63,174 nucleotides of DNA from Caulobacter segnis (GTDB taxonomy: Bacteria; Pseudomonadota; Alphaproteobacteria; Caulobacterales; Caulobacteraceae): NCBI RefSeq assembly GCF_003243465.1, contig NZ_QFQZ01000019.1, positions 1-63,174 on the forward strand, written 5' to 3'. Below, piece after piece: positions 15,651-24,270 of this stretch. The notes beneath the pieces are model-generated. The model saw only the letters and a program-made list of their open reading frames with translations. It made no database searches and was not told where the DNA came from. The translations under genes were made by a program, and so were the position numbers. Every line of letters starts with the position of its first letter. Positions within the stretch are counted from its first letter, which is position 1.

Positions 15651-16454
15651 ATGACAATCACGGCCTATAGCCTCGACATCGCCACGCCCTCGGGAACCAT
15701 GCCCGTCCATGGCGTTCATCCGGCCGCCAAGCCCGCCCACGCCTGGCCGCTGGTGGTGATGTTCATGGACGTCAACGGCGTGCGCTCCGAGCTCAAGGCG
15801 TTCGCCGAACGGTACGCGCGCGAAGGCTTCAACGTGGTCCTGCCGGACCTGTACTACCGGTTCGGCGAGAACATCAGTTTCGACGCGCGCACGCCGGTGC
15901 ATGAGCGTCCGCAGCCCGAGATCGATCGGCTGGTGGCCCTGATGACGGCCCTGACCGACGACCTTGTGATCGAAGACGCCGTCGCGCTCGTCGAAGGCCT
16001 GCGGACGGCCGGCAAGACGGCGGAGGGGCTGGTCGGCTGCGTGGGCTATTGCATGGGCGGACGCCACGTCCTGCGCGTGATGTGCGAGCGTCCGGACCTC
16101 TTCTTCGCGGGCGCGGCCCACTTCCCCACCTATGCCGTCACCGACCAGCCGGATGCGCCTTACCGCCGCCTGGGCCAGGCGCGAGGGCCGATCTACATTG
16201 CGCTGGGCGGGTCGGACCAACTGATGCCGGCCGACCAGATAGCCACGCTGCGACACGCGGTCGAAGCCCTGGACCAGGACATCGAACTGGTCGTGCATCC
16301 CGGCGCGGGCCACGCCTACGCCTTCCCCGAGCGCCCCTCCACCTACCAGCCGGAAGCCGCCGAGCAGGATTGGGCCAAGTCCTTCCTGCTGTTCGCCAAG
16401 CTTCGCGACCGCTTCGCCGCCGACCTCGCCGGGCCGGCGCCTTCGCAAGCCTGA
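15651..16454 (+). CDS. Dienelactone hydrolase-family protein
   Basis: An alpha/beta hydrolase of 267 residues. The nucleophile elbow is GYCMGG with Cys134, followed by Asp189 (GGSDQLMP) and His221 (PGAGHAYAF). This is the complete Cys-Asp-His triad of dienelactone hydrolases, whose known role is opening lactones formed by ring cleavage to keto acids. No signal peptide, so cytoplasmic. GAGGAAG precedes the ATG at 15651. It shares its operon with the aromatic-type MFS carrier, supporting a role in ring-compound breakdown. The substrate is unknown. Confidence 0.9.
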   Translation: MTITAYSLDIATPSGTMPVHGVHPAAKPAHAWPLVVMFMDVNGVRSELKAFAERYAREGFNVVLPDLYYRFGENISFDARTPVHERPQPEIDRLVALMTALTDDLVIEDAVALVEGLRTAGKTAEGLVGCVGYCMGGRHVLRVMCERPDLFFAGAAHFPTYAVTDQPDAPYRRLGQARGPIYIALGGSDQLMPADQIATLRHAVEALDQDIELVVHPGAGHAYAFPERPSTYQPEAAEQDWAKSFLLFAKLRDRFAADLAGPAPSQA

Positions 16455-16474
16455 CCCGCACCGGAGATTTCCCC

Positions 16475-17155
16475 ATGGTCGAAGACACCGCTCCGCCCGT
16501 GACGCCCGTCCTGCAAGATGTCGCCGCGCGTCCGTCGCCGGCGAGCTGGCGCTACAGCCGCGGCGCAGTCGTCCTGCATTGGACGATCGCGGCCATGATC
16601 ATCGTGAATCTTGGCCTTGGCTTCGTCGCCGCCGCCACCGAGGGCGACCTGCATCGGCAGGCCCTTGATTGGCATAAGCCGGTCGGGATCGTGATCCTGG
16701 GCCTGAGCCTCGTGCGCCTGGGCTGGCGGCTGACGCACCGGCCACCGCCCGCCGAAAGCGGGCTCGCTCCCTGGGAGACGGTCTTGGCCAAGCTGACCCA
16801 CTGGGGCTTCTACCTGGTGATGATCGGCCAGCCGCTGACCGGCTGGTGGCTGAGCTCCGCCGTGCCCAAGCGCCACGCCTTCGGATGGATCGGCGTCATC
16901 GAGGTTCCGTTCCTGCCGGTGACCCAGTCGATGGCCAGCGCCGGCATGGCTCACCAGCTGCATGTGTGGATGGGCCTGTCGACGATCGGGCTTCTGGCCC
17001 TGCACCTGGCCGGCGTCCTCAAGCATCAGCTCATCGATCGCCACGAGGTCCTCTCAAGCATGACCCTGTCGAGGACCCGAGCGCCTCTCCCGACGTCGGC
17101 GCGCGTCTCCAGCGCGGGTCGGCGCCCCTGTCTCAACCCAAACCCAAGAGGTTGA
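16475..17155 (+). CDS. Cytochrome b561-family membrane protein
   Basis: A 226-residue four-helix membrane protein. His residues typical of the bacterial b561/YodB family appear in VLHWTIA (helix 1), DWHKPVG (helix 2), AHQLHVW and ALHLAGVLKH, sufficient for two b hemes. CGGAG is 10 bases before ATG 16475. These proteins pass electrons from quinol to or from periplasmic partners. About 40 polar C-terminal residues are atypical and may be low-conservation sequence overlapping the next gene's control region. It lies in an operon with the carrier and hydrolase, an unusual place for this family. Confidence 0.85.
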   Translation: MVEDTAPPVTPVLQDVAARPSPASWRYSRGAVVLHWTIAAMIIVNLGLGFVAAATEGDLHRQALDWHKPVGIVILGLSLVRLGWRLTHRPPPAESGLAPWETVLAKLTHWGFYLVMIGQPLTGWWLSSAVPKRHAFGWIGVIEVPFLPVTQSMASAGMAHQLHVWMGLSTIGLLALHLAGVLKHQLIDRHEVLSSMTLSRTRAPLPTSARVSSAGRRPCLNPNPRG

Positions 17156-17156
17156 A

Positions 17157-17837
17157 ATGTCAGCGACCGCCCATTCACGCCACGACGCCTATCCGAACGT
17201 GCAGATGCGACGCCTGCCGGTCCAGAGCCGCTCCACCCAAACGATCGAGTGCATTCTGGAGGCCGCATCCCGGCTGATCGGGATGGCGGGCCGGGCGCAC
17301 TATACCACCAACGCCGTGGCCGCGCGGGCCGGGGTGAGCATCGGCACCCTCTACCAGTACTTCCCCAACAAGGACGCCTTGACGGCCGCCCTGATCCTGC
17401 GGGTCCACGAACGGATAGCCGACAATCTGCGCGTCGTCGTGGAAACGACGGAAGACCTTGATCTGTCCACCGCCCTCGCTCGCGCAATCGAGGTGGCGAT
17501 CACCTCCGTGGGCGAGGACGGCGCCCTGCATCGCGCGCTCGAGCAGGAGGAAGACCGGCTGCCACGCTCGGACGCGCTGGCGGCGGTCGAGGCGAAGATC
17601 GAAGCGCTGAACGCCGCGCTCCTGGAGCGCTATCTCGACCCCGATAAGGTCCAGGGCTCGGCCCGCCACACCGTGGCGATGGACGCCTTCAAGATGGTCC
17701 GCGCCATGACCCAGTCGGATGCAGTCCAGGTCGCGGGTCCGCTCGATCTCAAGGAGCGCATGCATCGCGCGATCCTAGGTTATGTCGCGCCGCTGTGCCG
17801 GCCGGACCTGGTCGGCCCCACCTATTTTTCGACCTGA
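17157..17837 (+). CDS. TetR-family regulator, C-terminal gene of the MFS operon
   Basis: A 226-residue regulator that starts one base after the cytochrome stop, so translation is probably coupled. The helix-turn-helix covers residues 22-70: TIECILEAASRLI, YTTNAVAARAGVSIGTLYQYFPNKDAL. The ligand-binding part is alpha-helical, with an RALEQEEDRLPRSD segment. Operon position suggests feedback control of the MFS-hydrolase-cytochrome unit. It is not closely similar to the other TetR at 13.6 kb. Confidence 0.9.
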   Translation: MSATAHSRHDAYPNVQMRRLPVQSRSTQTIECILEAASRLIGMAGRAHYTTNAVAARAGVSIGTLYQYFPNKDALTAALILRVHERIADNLRVVVETTEDLDLSTALARAIEVAITSVGEDGALHRALEQEEDRLPRSDALAAVEAKIEALNAALLERYLDPDKVQGSARHTVAMDAFKMVRAMTQSDAVQVAGPLDLKERMHRAILGYVAPLCRPDLVGPTYFST

Positions 17838-18236
17838 CATCGGGCGGATTGCGCGTCTGCGCCGCAGGCGGTCGCCCGCGCTTCTCGAACGTCACTCACG
17901 GAAAAAGCGGCGTGCTTCGACGTCGCCATCACGCTCGCCGCGACCGCGCGGACCAAGCCTGGCCGTTCCAAGCCCGCCGCCCTGCGCGACCGCTTCGCGA
18001 GCCGTCTCTCCTTCCGCCCGCCGGCGGGGCCGACACAAACCGAGCGGGCCGCCGCGGCCAAGCGCCGAACAGGCCCTATTCAATTGAAAAAAATGATCTT
18101 TTCATCCCTCGGAAGGCTCGCCAAACGCGAGTGGAAGCAAGCCAAGGTGTCCGCATAATCAGATCAACCCCGTCTCCTCGCGCGAGGCCGACAAGGGTTG
18201 AGCGCCTCCAATTTTCCTCAAGGCAAGAGTCCTCCC
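17838..18236. promoter_or_regulatory. Intergenic region before the second FAH gene
   Basis: These 399 bases hold no convincing gene. An A+T-rich stretch at 18081-18104 contains an imperfect inverted repeat TGAAAA-N8-TTTTCA (18085-18090 and 18099-18104), a plausible operator or promoter. The rest is G+C-rich with no clear structure. Confidence 0.45.
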
Positions 18237-19313
18237 ATGAGCCACAAGGCCAACTTCGACACCGGCGTGCTCCCGGCTGTTCCGCCCGAAAACATCGACG
18301 AGGCCACCGGCCTGGTCCGCGGCAGCTTCGGCGTCGGGACCTATGAGGACAAGGGCCGCGTCTTCCCGGGCCTGGTGCAGCCGGACGGTACGGTGTTCGA
18401 TATCAGCGACCTCTATCGCGACACCCACGCCCTGTTCGACGACTGGGCCAACGGCCTGGACAAGCTGGCGGATCTGGCGGCGAAGGGCGGCGAGACGGGA
18501 CTGCGCCTGGAGAACCTTCGCGCCTTGCCGGTGGTCGCCCACCCCAACGTCCTGGCGACCGGCGCCAACTACCGCCAGCACGTCGCGGAGATGATGACGC
18601 TCAACAAGTTCAACCAGCACAATCGCCGCGAAGGCGAGGACGACCAGGCGTTCTTCAAGCGCAACTACGCCGAGGTCGATCGTCGCGGCCGTGAAGGCAT
18701 GCCCTATTTCTGGACGGGCCTTCACTCGGCCCTGACCGGCGCCAATGACGACGTCGTGCTGCCGCCGGTCGGCGAGCAGCATGACTGGGAGCTGGAGCTG
18801 GGCGTCATCGTCGGCGGCGCCGCGCGACTGGCCACGCCCGAGGAGGCCGGTGATTTGATCGCCGGCTATGTGATGGTCAACGACCTGGGCACCGTGGACG
18901 AGTTCCGGCGCGCCGACGTCAACTGGGGCTTCGACTGGATCAGCAAGAGCCAGCCGGGCTTCTTCCCCACCGGCCCGTTCATGGTCCCCAAGCAGTTCGT
19001 CGACCGCACGAAGATCCAGATCACCATGAAGCTGAACGGCGAGGTGATGCAGGACTGGCCGGCCAGCGACGTGATCTTCACGCCCGAGCAGGTGCTGTCC
19101 TACGCCTCCGAGCGCATCCGCCTGGTGCCTGGCGACCTGCTGCTCAGCGGCTCACCGCCCGGAAACGGCGCGTTCCATGGCGGCCGCTGGCTGAAGCCGG
19201 GCGACGTCATCGAGAGCTCCATCACCTATCTCGGGCGGCAGACCAACAAGGTCGTGGCCGAGGAGACCCATGGCCGCAAGCCCACGTGGGGCGCCTTCAA
19301 GACCCAGTGGTGA
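18237..19313 (+). CDS. Fumarylacetoacetate hydrolase-family protein (second)
   Basis: A 358-residue FAH-fold protein of a different branch from the 8.9 kb gene. Landmarks are GANYRQHVAEM (about 118-128), HDWELELGVIVGG with the metal-binding Glu pair, GYVMVNDLGTVDEFRR, and GDLLLSGSPPGNGAFHG. The long N-terminal region (about 115 residues) includes RVFPGLVQPDGTV. Known relatives include hydratases, decarboxylases and isomerases of meta-cleavage acids. The start at 18237 follows AAGGCAAGAG. It precedes the amidohydrolase by 46 bases, so the two are likely co-transcribed. Confidence 0.88.
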   Translation: MSHKANFDTGVLPAVPPENIDEATGLVRGSFGVGTYEDKGRVFPGLVQPDGTVFDISDLYRDTHALFDDWANGLDKLADLAAKGGETGLRLENLRALPVVAHPNVLATGANYRQHVAEMMTLNKFNQHNRREGEDDQAFFKRNYAEVDRRGREGMPYFWTGLHSALTGANDDVVLPPVGEQHDWELELGVIVGGAARLATPEEAGDLIAGYVMVNDLGTVDEFRRADVNWGFDWISKSQPGFFPTGPFMVPKQFVDRTKIQITMKLNGEVMQDWPASDVIFTPEQVLSYASERIRLVPGDLLLSGSPPGNGAFHGGRWLKPGDVIESSITYLGRQTNKVVAEETHGRKPTWGAFKTQW

Positions 19314-19359
19314 GACCAGAGGAAGCCCCCAGCGCCCTCGCTGTTTTCCGGGAAAAGTC

Positions 19360-20430
19360 ATGAGCGACACCATCTCGCTTTGCGAGCATCGGCAGCGAAA
19401 GCCTATTCCGGTGGAGCAGCGCGGGCGCCACCTGGTGGTCGACCTGCATTGCCACCTCAACGTCATGGCCGCCGCCGCGGTGATCCGCGCCCAGGTCAGC
19501 GATCCGCCCGACCCGCTGCGGTTCATGTCGCCAGCGTCCAAGGCGGTGATGAAGCAGCTGTTCGGCCAGATCGGCCCGAAGCTGAACGGCGTGACCGAGC
19601 GGATCGCCGACATGGATCGCCTGGGCGTCGACGTCCAGGCCATCAGCCCCAGCCCCGGCCAATACTACTATTTCGCGCCGCCGGAGCTGGGCAGGGAGGC
19701 CGCGCGCGCCACGAACGACGGCGTCGCCGCAGCGGTGGGCCAGCATCCCGACCGCCTGGTCGGCCTGGGGACGGCGCCCATGCAGAACACCGAAATGGCG
19801 ATCGCCGAGATGCGTCGATGCGTGAAGGATCTCGACCTGCGCGGGATCCAGATCGGCGCCAATATCAACAGACGCGAGCTTTCCGACCCCGAGTTCCGCC
19901 CGTTCTTCGCCGCAGCCGAGGAGCTGGGCGTGCTGGTGTTCCTGCACCCCCTCGGCTTCACCCACGGCGAGCGGTTGGCCGAGCACTACCTCGACAACAT
20001 CATCGGCAATCCGCTGGAATCGACCATCGCCCTCAGCCACCTGATCTTCGGCGGCGTGCTCCAGGACCACCCGGGCTTGAAGCTCTGCGTGGCCCACGGC
20101 GGCGGCTATCTGCCCGGCTACTGGGGGCGGATGGACCACGCCTATCGCGCCCGCGAGGACTGCCGGCAGCACATCTGCTGCGAGCCGTCGTCCTATCTCC
20201 GCAAGGTGTGGCTCGACACCCTGGTGTTCGACAAGGTCCAGCTGGACGCCCTGGTGCGCTCGCACGGCGCCGATCGCCTTTGCCTGGGCACCGACTACCC
20301 GTTCGACATGGCCGAGCCGGACCCGGTCGGCTTCCACGACCAGCTCTCGGAGGCCGACGCGGCCAAGATGCTGGGGCTGAACGCCGCCGAGCTGCTGGGC
20401 CTGAAGGTCACCAACCGCGCTGCGCGCTGA
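19360..20430 (+). CDS. ACMSD-type metal-dependent amidohydrolase / decarboxylase
   Basis: A 356-residue TIM-barrel protein of the amidohydrolase_2 family. Metal ligands are visible: DLHCH (His30, His32), FLHPLGF, AHGGGYLPGYWGRMDHAY, and the late Asp in LGTDYPFDM. The family includes aminocarboxymuconate semialdehyde, 5-carboxyvanillate and gamma-resorcylate decarboxylases, so decarboxylation of an aromatic or muconate acid is the leading inference. GGGAAAAG lies before ATG 19360. It is paired with the upstream FAH gene and ends at a strong hairpin. Confidence 0.88.
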   Translation: MSDTISLCEHRQRKPIPVEQRGRHLVVDLHCHLNVMAAAAVIRAQVSDPPDPLRFMSPASKAVMKQLFGQIGPKLNGVTERIADMDRLGVDVQAISPSPGQYYYFAPPELGREAARATNDGVAAAVGQHPDRLVGLGTAPMQNTEMAIAEMRRCVKDLDLRGIQIGANINRRELSDPEFRPFFAAAEELGVLVFLHPLGFTHGERLAEHYLDNIIGNPLESTIALSHLIFGGVLQDHPGLKLCVAHGGGYLPGYWGRMDHAYRAREDCRQHICCEPSSYLRKVWLDTLVFDKVQLDALVRSHGADRLCLGTDYPFDMAEPDPVGFHDQLSEADAAKMLGLNAAELLGLKVTNRAAR

Positions 20431-20452
20431 GCGCATCGGTCGCGAGCGACAG

Positions 20453-20484
20453 CGAGCGCGGCGCCCGATGCGGCGCCGCGCTCG
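20453..20484. terminator. Strong hairpin between converging genes
   Basis: Perfect 13-base arms CGAGCGCGGCGCC / GGCGCCGCGCTCG with a six-base loop start 23 bases after the amidohydrolase stop. A weaker stem AAGCC/GGCTT follows at 20486-20501. No long U-tract is present, but the stem strength suggests it ends the plus-strand operon. Confidence 0.65.
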
Positions 20485-20626
20485 AAAGCCGTTTCAGGCT
20501 TGAGACGGATCCGGCCCATCTCCTGAGTTCACCCCCTCATCCTGACTTGAACCGCCGAGGCGCTGAGCCAGGCCGCGCCGCCAGAATGCGGGGTGGCGCG
20601 ATGCCTGGCCCGCCGCGCCCTGGACC

Positions 20627-21838
20627 CTACTGCGCCACTTGCTCCAGGCCGCCCGACTGCAGGCGAAGCACGACCGCGGTCAAGGCCAGCGTCAGGCCGA
20701 CGACCCCGATGACGAAGAAGGCCGACAAGATCCCGTCCCCAAGCGCTCGGCTCAGGAACGGTACGAGCAATCCGCTCACGAACTGCCCGGCGGCGAACAT
20801 CGTCTGCCAGACGCCGGTTCCGCGCGCCCGGACGGCGAACGGCAGGCCCCGCATGGTCCAGGTGATCAGCGTCGGCAGCAGCAGCCCGGCGCCGAACAGG
20901 CCCCCGAAGGCGGCCAGGGTGAAGGCCGCGCCGCTCTCGGCGCGTCCCATGGCCATGAAGGCGCCGCCCAGCAAGGCGAACGCGATCGCCAGCAAGGTCG
21001 GCGTGCTGCGCTGGGCGATGCGCCAGAACACCAGCGTGCCCAGCGGATTGGCCAGGCTTGCGATCGCGGCCAGCTTGCCGATCTGAGCCGGATCGGTGAC
21101 GCCGAGCGCGGCCAGGGCGATGCCCTGCTGGATCGCGATCGTGTAGAAGAAGACGCTGCCGACCAGCGTCACGGCGCCGGTCACGGCCATGTGCGCCCAG
21201 GGGAAACGCGGCTTGGCTTCTCCCGCCGCCGCGGCTTGTCGATGGGGGCTCGGCTCCCAGGTCAGGAGGAGCATGGCCGGCGCGATCAACAGCGCCAGAC
21301 CATAGACCGCGCTGGCCGCGCGCCAGCCGTACTGCGCGCCGATCTGCCCGCCCAGGACCAGGAACACCACGGCCGACAGGCTGGCGACCGTGCTGATGCT
21401 GGCCAACCACCGATCGCGGGCCTTGCCGTCGTAATAGTCCGCCAGCATGGTCGCGCTGAGGGTGATGATCACCGCCTCGCACAGGCCCAGCACGACGCGG
21501 CTGGCCAGGACGTGCGCGAAGTCCTTCAGGACCAGCGGCGCCATGCCGATCAGGCCATAGACCGTCACGGCGACGATCAGGGGCCAGCGCCGGCCGACGC
21601 GGTCGCCCAGCACGCCGGCCAGGATCGAGAACAGGGCGATGCAGATCGAGGGCGCGGTCAGGATGAGCGGCGTCAGGTATTGCGCCCCGGGACGAGGGCC
21701 GATCTCGGCGGCGATCGCCGGCGCCAAGGGGACCAGGAGCATCGCGCCCACGGTCGGGAGCGCCGCCTGGGCCACAAGCGGAAGGCCTTGAGCGAGACCG
21801 GCGGGGCGTCCCGCCAGCGAGGATGGGGCCGTGGACAT
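20627..21838 (-). CDS. MFS transporter (403 aa)
   Basis: Twelve hydrophobic helices with the MFS motif GVLGDRVGRRWP after helix 2 and ASRVVLGLCEAVIITLSATM in helix 4. The sequence begins with a Pro/Ala-rich leader ahead of TVGAMLLVPLAPAIAAEIG. It faces the amidohydrolase and reads toward it. A second importer or an exporter for a pathway compound is plausible because of the position at the island edge. The exact substrate cannot be told from the sequence. Confidence 0.85.
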   Translation of the reverse strand: MSTAPSSLAGRPAGLAQGLPLVAQAALPTVGAMLLVPLAPAIAAEIGPRPGAQYLTPLILTAPSICIALFSILAGVLGDRVGRRWPLIVAVTVYGLIGMAPLVLKDFAHVLASRVVLGLCEAVIITLSATMLADYYDGKARDRWLASISTVASLSAVVFLVLGGQIGAQYGWRAASAVYGLALLIAPAMLLLTWEPSPHRQAAAAGEAKPRFPWAHMAVTGAVTLVGSVFFYTIAIQQGIALAALGVTDPAQIGKLAAIASLANPLGTLVFWRIAQRSTPTLLAIAFALLGGAFMAMGRAESGAAFTLAAFGGLFGAGLLLPTLITWTMRGLPFAVRARGTGVWQTMFAAGQFVSGLLVPFLSRALGDGILSAFFVIGVVGLTLALTAVVLRLQSGGLEQVAQ

Positions 21839-22226
21839 CGATTGCTCCTAAGGGTCTCCACGGTGAAGCGCAGTGACCACACAGGATGACTCGCCGGCCG
21901 CGGGGGATCTGATGGGCCGGCCAAGCCGGCGTGCCCCCTAACAATCGTTCGCCCCTCCGGCGGCGCAAACTCGCATCGAACGCGGCTGAAGACTGACAAT
22001 TACCTTATTGAAAACCGGAACTTGCCCAACCAAACCGCCGCCGGGCCAGGCGTGCGCTCAGGTTTGCGCATCAGCGGCGACGCAGCGTCGTCGCGGGCGG
22101 GCCACACCTTCGCGCCCCTGGCCTATCCGGCGACGCGTTCGTCCCCGAGCCCAGACGGGGGTCTGCGATGGCTATACAGCCTGGAAGCCTTGTGATCGCC
22201 TCTGAAACCCCTTACGCCACAAGCAT
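21839..22226. promoter_or_regulatory. Intergenic region between the MFS gene and tRNA-Leu
   Basis: No gene is seen. TTATTGAAAA at 22005-22014 lies in an A+T-rich pocket about 170 bases upstream of the MFS start. It matches the motif at 14312 before the other MFS operon. The sequence next to the tRNA probably carries its promoter. Confidence 0.4.
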
Positions 22227-22311
22227 GGGGACGTGGCGGAATCGGTAGACGCGCCGGACTTAAAATCCGTTGGAGCAATCCGTGTGGGTTCGAGTCCCAC
22301 CGTCCCTACCA
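22227..22311 (+). tRNA. tRNA-Leu (UAA anticodon)
   Basis: An 85-nt class II tRNA with encoded CCA. The D region has GGCGGAATCGGTAGACGC, the anticodon loop is CTTAAAA giving UAA, a variable arm follows, and the T arm is GTGGGTTCGAGTCCCAC. The acceptor stem pairs GGGGACG with CGTCCCT, making a G1-U72 wobble. It decodes UUA and UUG leucine codons. It stands alone between an MFS gene and the PHP gene, with no integrase beside it. Confidence 0.95.
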
Positions 22312-22523
22312 GCCGCGGCGACCTGGGCGTGCGTGCTGGTTGAAGCCGGGCCCGAACGGTGGAGGCCGGCCTCGACAGGGGGCGAGCGTCTGCGGAGGCC
22401 GGAGGACGTTATTGTCATAACCGCCGGTTAGAGCGGCCGCCGGGCTTCAGGCTGTCGGAAATCGAGCCCGTTTCGCCGCTTCTGGTGTTTCCATCGGGCG
22501 CGGACAGGCTCTAGGACGTCGTC

Positions 22524-24044
22524 ATGCCCATGCTTTCCTCGAAAACGCGCCAAGGCGTTTCCCGCGCTGTCGTCGCCATGGTCCTGATGGCGGACGTGCT
22601 GTCGGCGACGACGGCGTTGGCCCATCCGGGGCACGCCGTAGAGCCGGTCGGGCCGCAACAACGCGCCGCGCGGCCGGCCAAGGCCTCCGAACGTCGCTGG
22701 CTGGCCGGCGACCACCACGTCCACAGCTGGTTCAGCGTGTCGGTGAAGCCCGCCGCCGACCCTTCCCAGCCCCCGATCCTGGTCAAGGCCGGGGACGCCA
22801 GCAATCCGATCACCACCAACGCCCGCATGGCGGCCAAGCATGGCCTGACCTGGATGGTGGCTACCGACCATGGCGGGCCGAACCACTCCAAGCTCAATCG
22901 GGACGAGGCCTATCCGGAGCTCCTGCGATCGCGGCGGGAGACGCCGGGCGTGCTGCAGTTCTGGGGCATGGAGCTCGACACCCCGGCGGCCGAGCACTCC
23001 AGCCTGATCCTGCCGCGCTCGGCGTCGGAGCGCGACGCGCTGTTCGGGATCGAGAGCCGCTATAATCGCCGTGAGCCCTGGCCCGCCGATCCGACGCGCG
23101 ACCGGGAAGAGTTCATGCTCGACGCCCTCCGGCGCATGAAGGCGCTGCCGGAGCCGCCCGTCGTCATCGCCAACCATCCGTCGCGGTCCGCGACCGGGGT
23201 CGGTCGCTATGGCCTGGTGTCGCCGTCCGAGCTGCGGAACTGGAACGACACCGCGCCCGACGTCGCCGTCGGCATGGAGGGCGCGCCTGGCCACCAGGCG
23301 TCCGCCCTGAACCCCGACGGTTCGCTGAAGCCGAAAGGCGACCGGGGCGGCTATTCACGCGCCCCGACCATGGGCGGCTTCGACCAGATGACCGCACGGC
23401 TGGGCGGCTTCTGGGACGCCATGCTGGGCGAAGGGCGCCGCTGGTGGATCACCTCGACCTCGGACTCGCACCGCCACTACACCGACGGCGGCGAGGACTT
23501 CTGGCCCGGCGAATATTCCAAGACCTATGTGAAGGCTGCGCCAACCTACGATGACGTGCTGGACGGCCTGCGCAACGGACGGATCTTCGTGACCCTGGGC
23601 GACCTGGTTTCGGAGGTGGACGTCACGGCCATGGCCGGCGGCCGCAAGGCCGAGATCGGCGGGCGCCTGGAGGTTCCGGCGGGAAGCGACGTCACGCTCG
23701 TGATCCGCGTTCGCGATCCGGCGGGCAAGAATTTCGGCGGGCGTTCGCCGAGCGTCGCCCGGGTCGATCTGATCCAGGGCGAGGTCACAGGCCCCGCGCG
23801 CGACCGGGCGCTGGACGCCAACCCCACCACCCGCGTCGTCCGCGCCTTCACCCCCACGTCCTGGGCGCGCGAGGGCGAGGTGCTGTCGATGGTCCACGTG
23901 CTCAAGAACGTGCAGGGGCCGACCTATATCCGGGTTCGCGGGACCAATGGCGCCGAGGGTGAGCCGTCGCCGGATCCGCTGGGCGAGGAACCGTGGTCTG
24001 ACCTGTGGTTCTACGCCAATCCCATCTTCATCGCCGTCAAATAG
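22524..24044 (+). CDS. PHP-domain metal-dependent phosphoesterase, exported
   Basis: A 506-residue protein with a signal-peptide-like N-terminus (RAVVAMVLMADVLSATTALAH). PHP-type metal motifs are GDHHVHSWFS (about residues 62-71), ATDHGGPNH, NHPSR and TSDSHRH. These match the catalytic His/Asp set of PHP phosphoesterases, although here the protein is probably periplasmic. The C-terminal part is beta-rich. The substrate is not deducible. Its neighbour is an exported S9 peptidase, but a 226-base gap separates them and no common pathway is evident. Confidence 0.82.
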   Translation: MPMLSSKTRQGVSRAVVAMVLMADVLSATTALAHPGHAVEPVGPQQRAARPAKASERRWLAGDHHVHSWFSVSVKPAADPSQPPILVKAGDASNPITTNARMAAKHGLTWMVATDHGGPNHSKLNRDEAYPELLRSRRETPGVLQFWGMELDTPAAEHSSLILPRSASERDALFGIESRYNRREPWPADPTRDREEFMLDALRRMKALPEPPVVIANHPSRSATGVGRYGLVSPSELRNWNDTAPDVAVGMEGAPGHQASALNPDGSLKPKGDRGGYSRAPTMGGFDQMTARLGGFWDAMLGEGRRWWITSTSDSHRHYTDGGEDFWPGEYSKTYVKAAPTYDDVLDGLRNGRIFVTLGDLVSEVDVTAMAGGRKAEIGGRLEVPAGSDVTLVIRVRDPAGKNFGGRSPSVARVDLIQGEVTGPARDRALDANPTTRVVRAFTPTSWAREGEVLSMVHVLKNVQGPTYIRVRGTNGAEGEPSPDPLGEEPWSDLWFYANPIFIAVK

Positions 24045-24270
24045 GAAAAGGCAGGGCGCGGACGATCGGCGGACGGAAGATTTCGGGCGAGAAACGAAGT
24101 TTCGTCCTCGCAATCGAAATTCGGCGGATTGTTCGAAAATCAATGCGCCAGGCTCCCCTCTTGCGGGATGTTCGTGGTGAAAATGGGTTCTCCTCTTCGT
24201 GGTCTGCGCATAATCATGCCTCTTTGAAAGGCGCCGGGTTGGGCGGCGCGCGACAGTTGAGGGGCTCTCG

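Noticed and set aside
22227..22311. tRNA-Leu as integration site for the neighbouring island
   Set aside because: No integrase, no repeated tRNA 3' end and no composition change are seen here.
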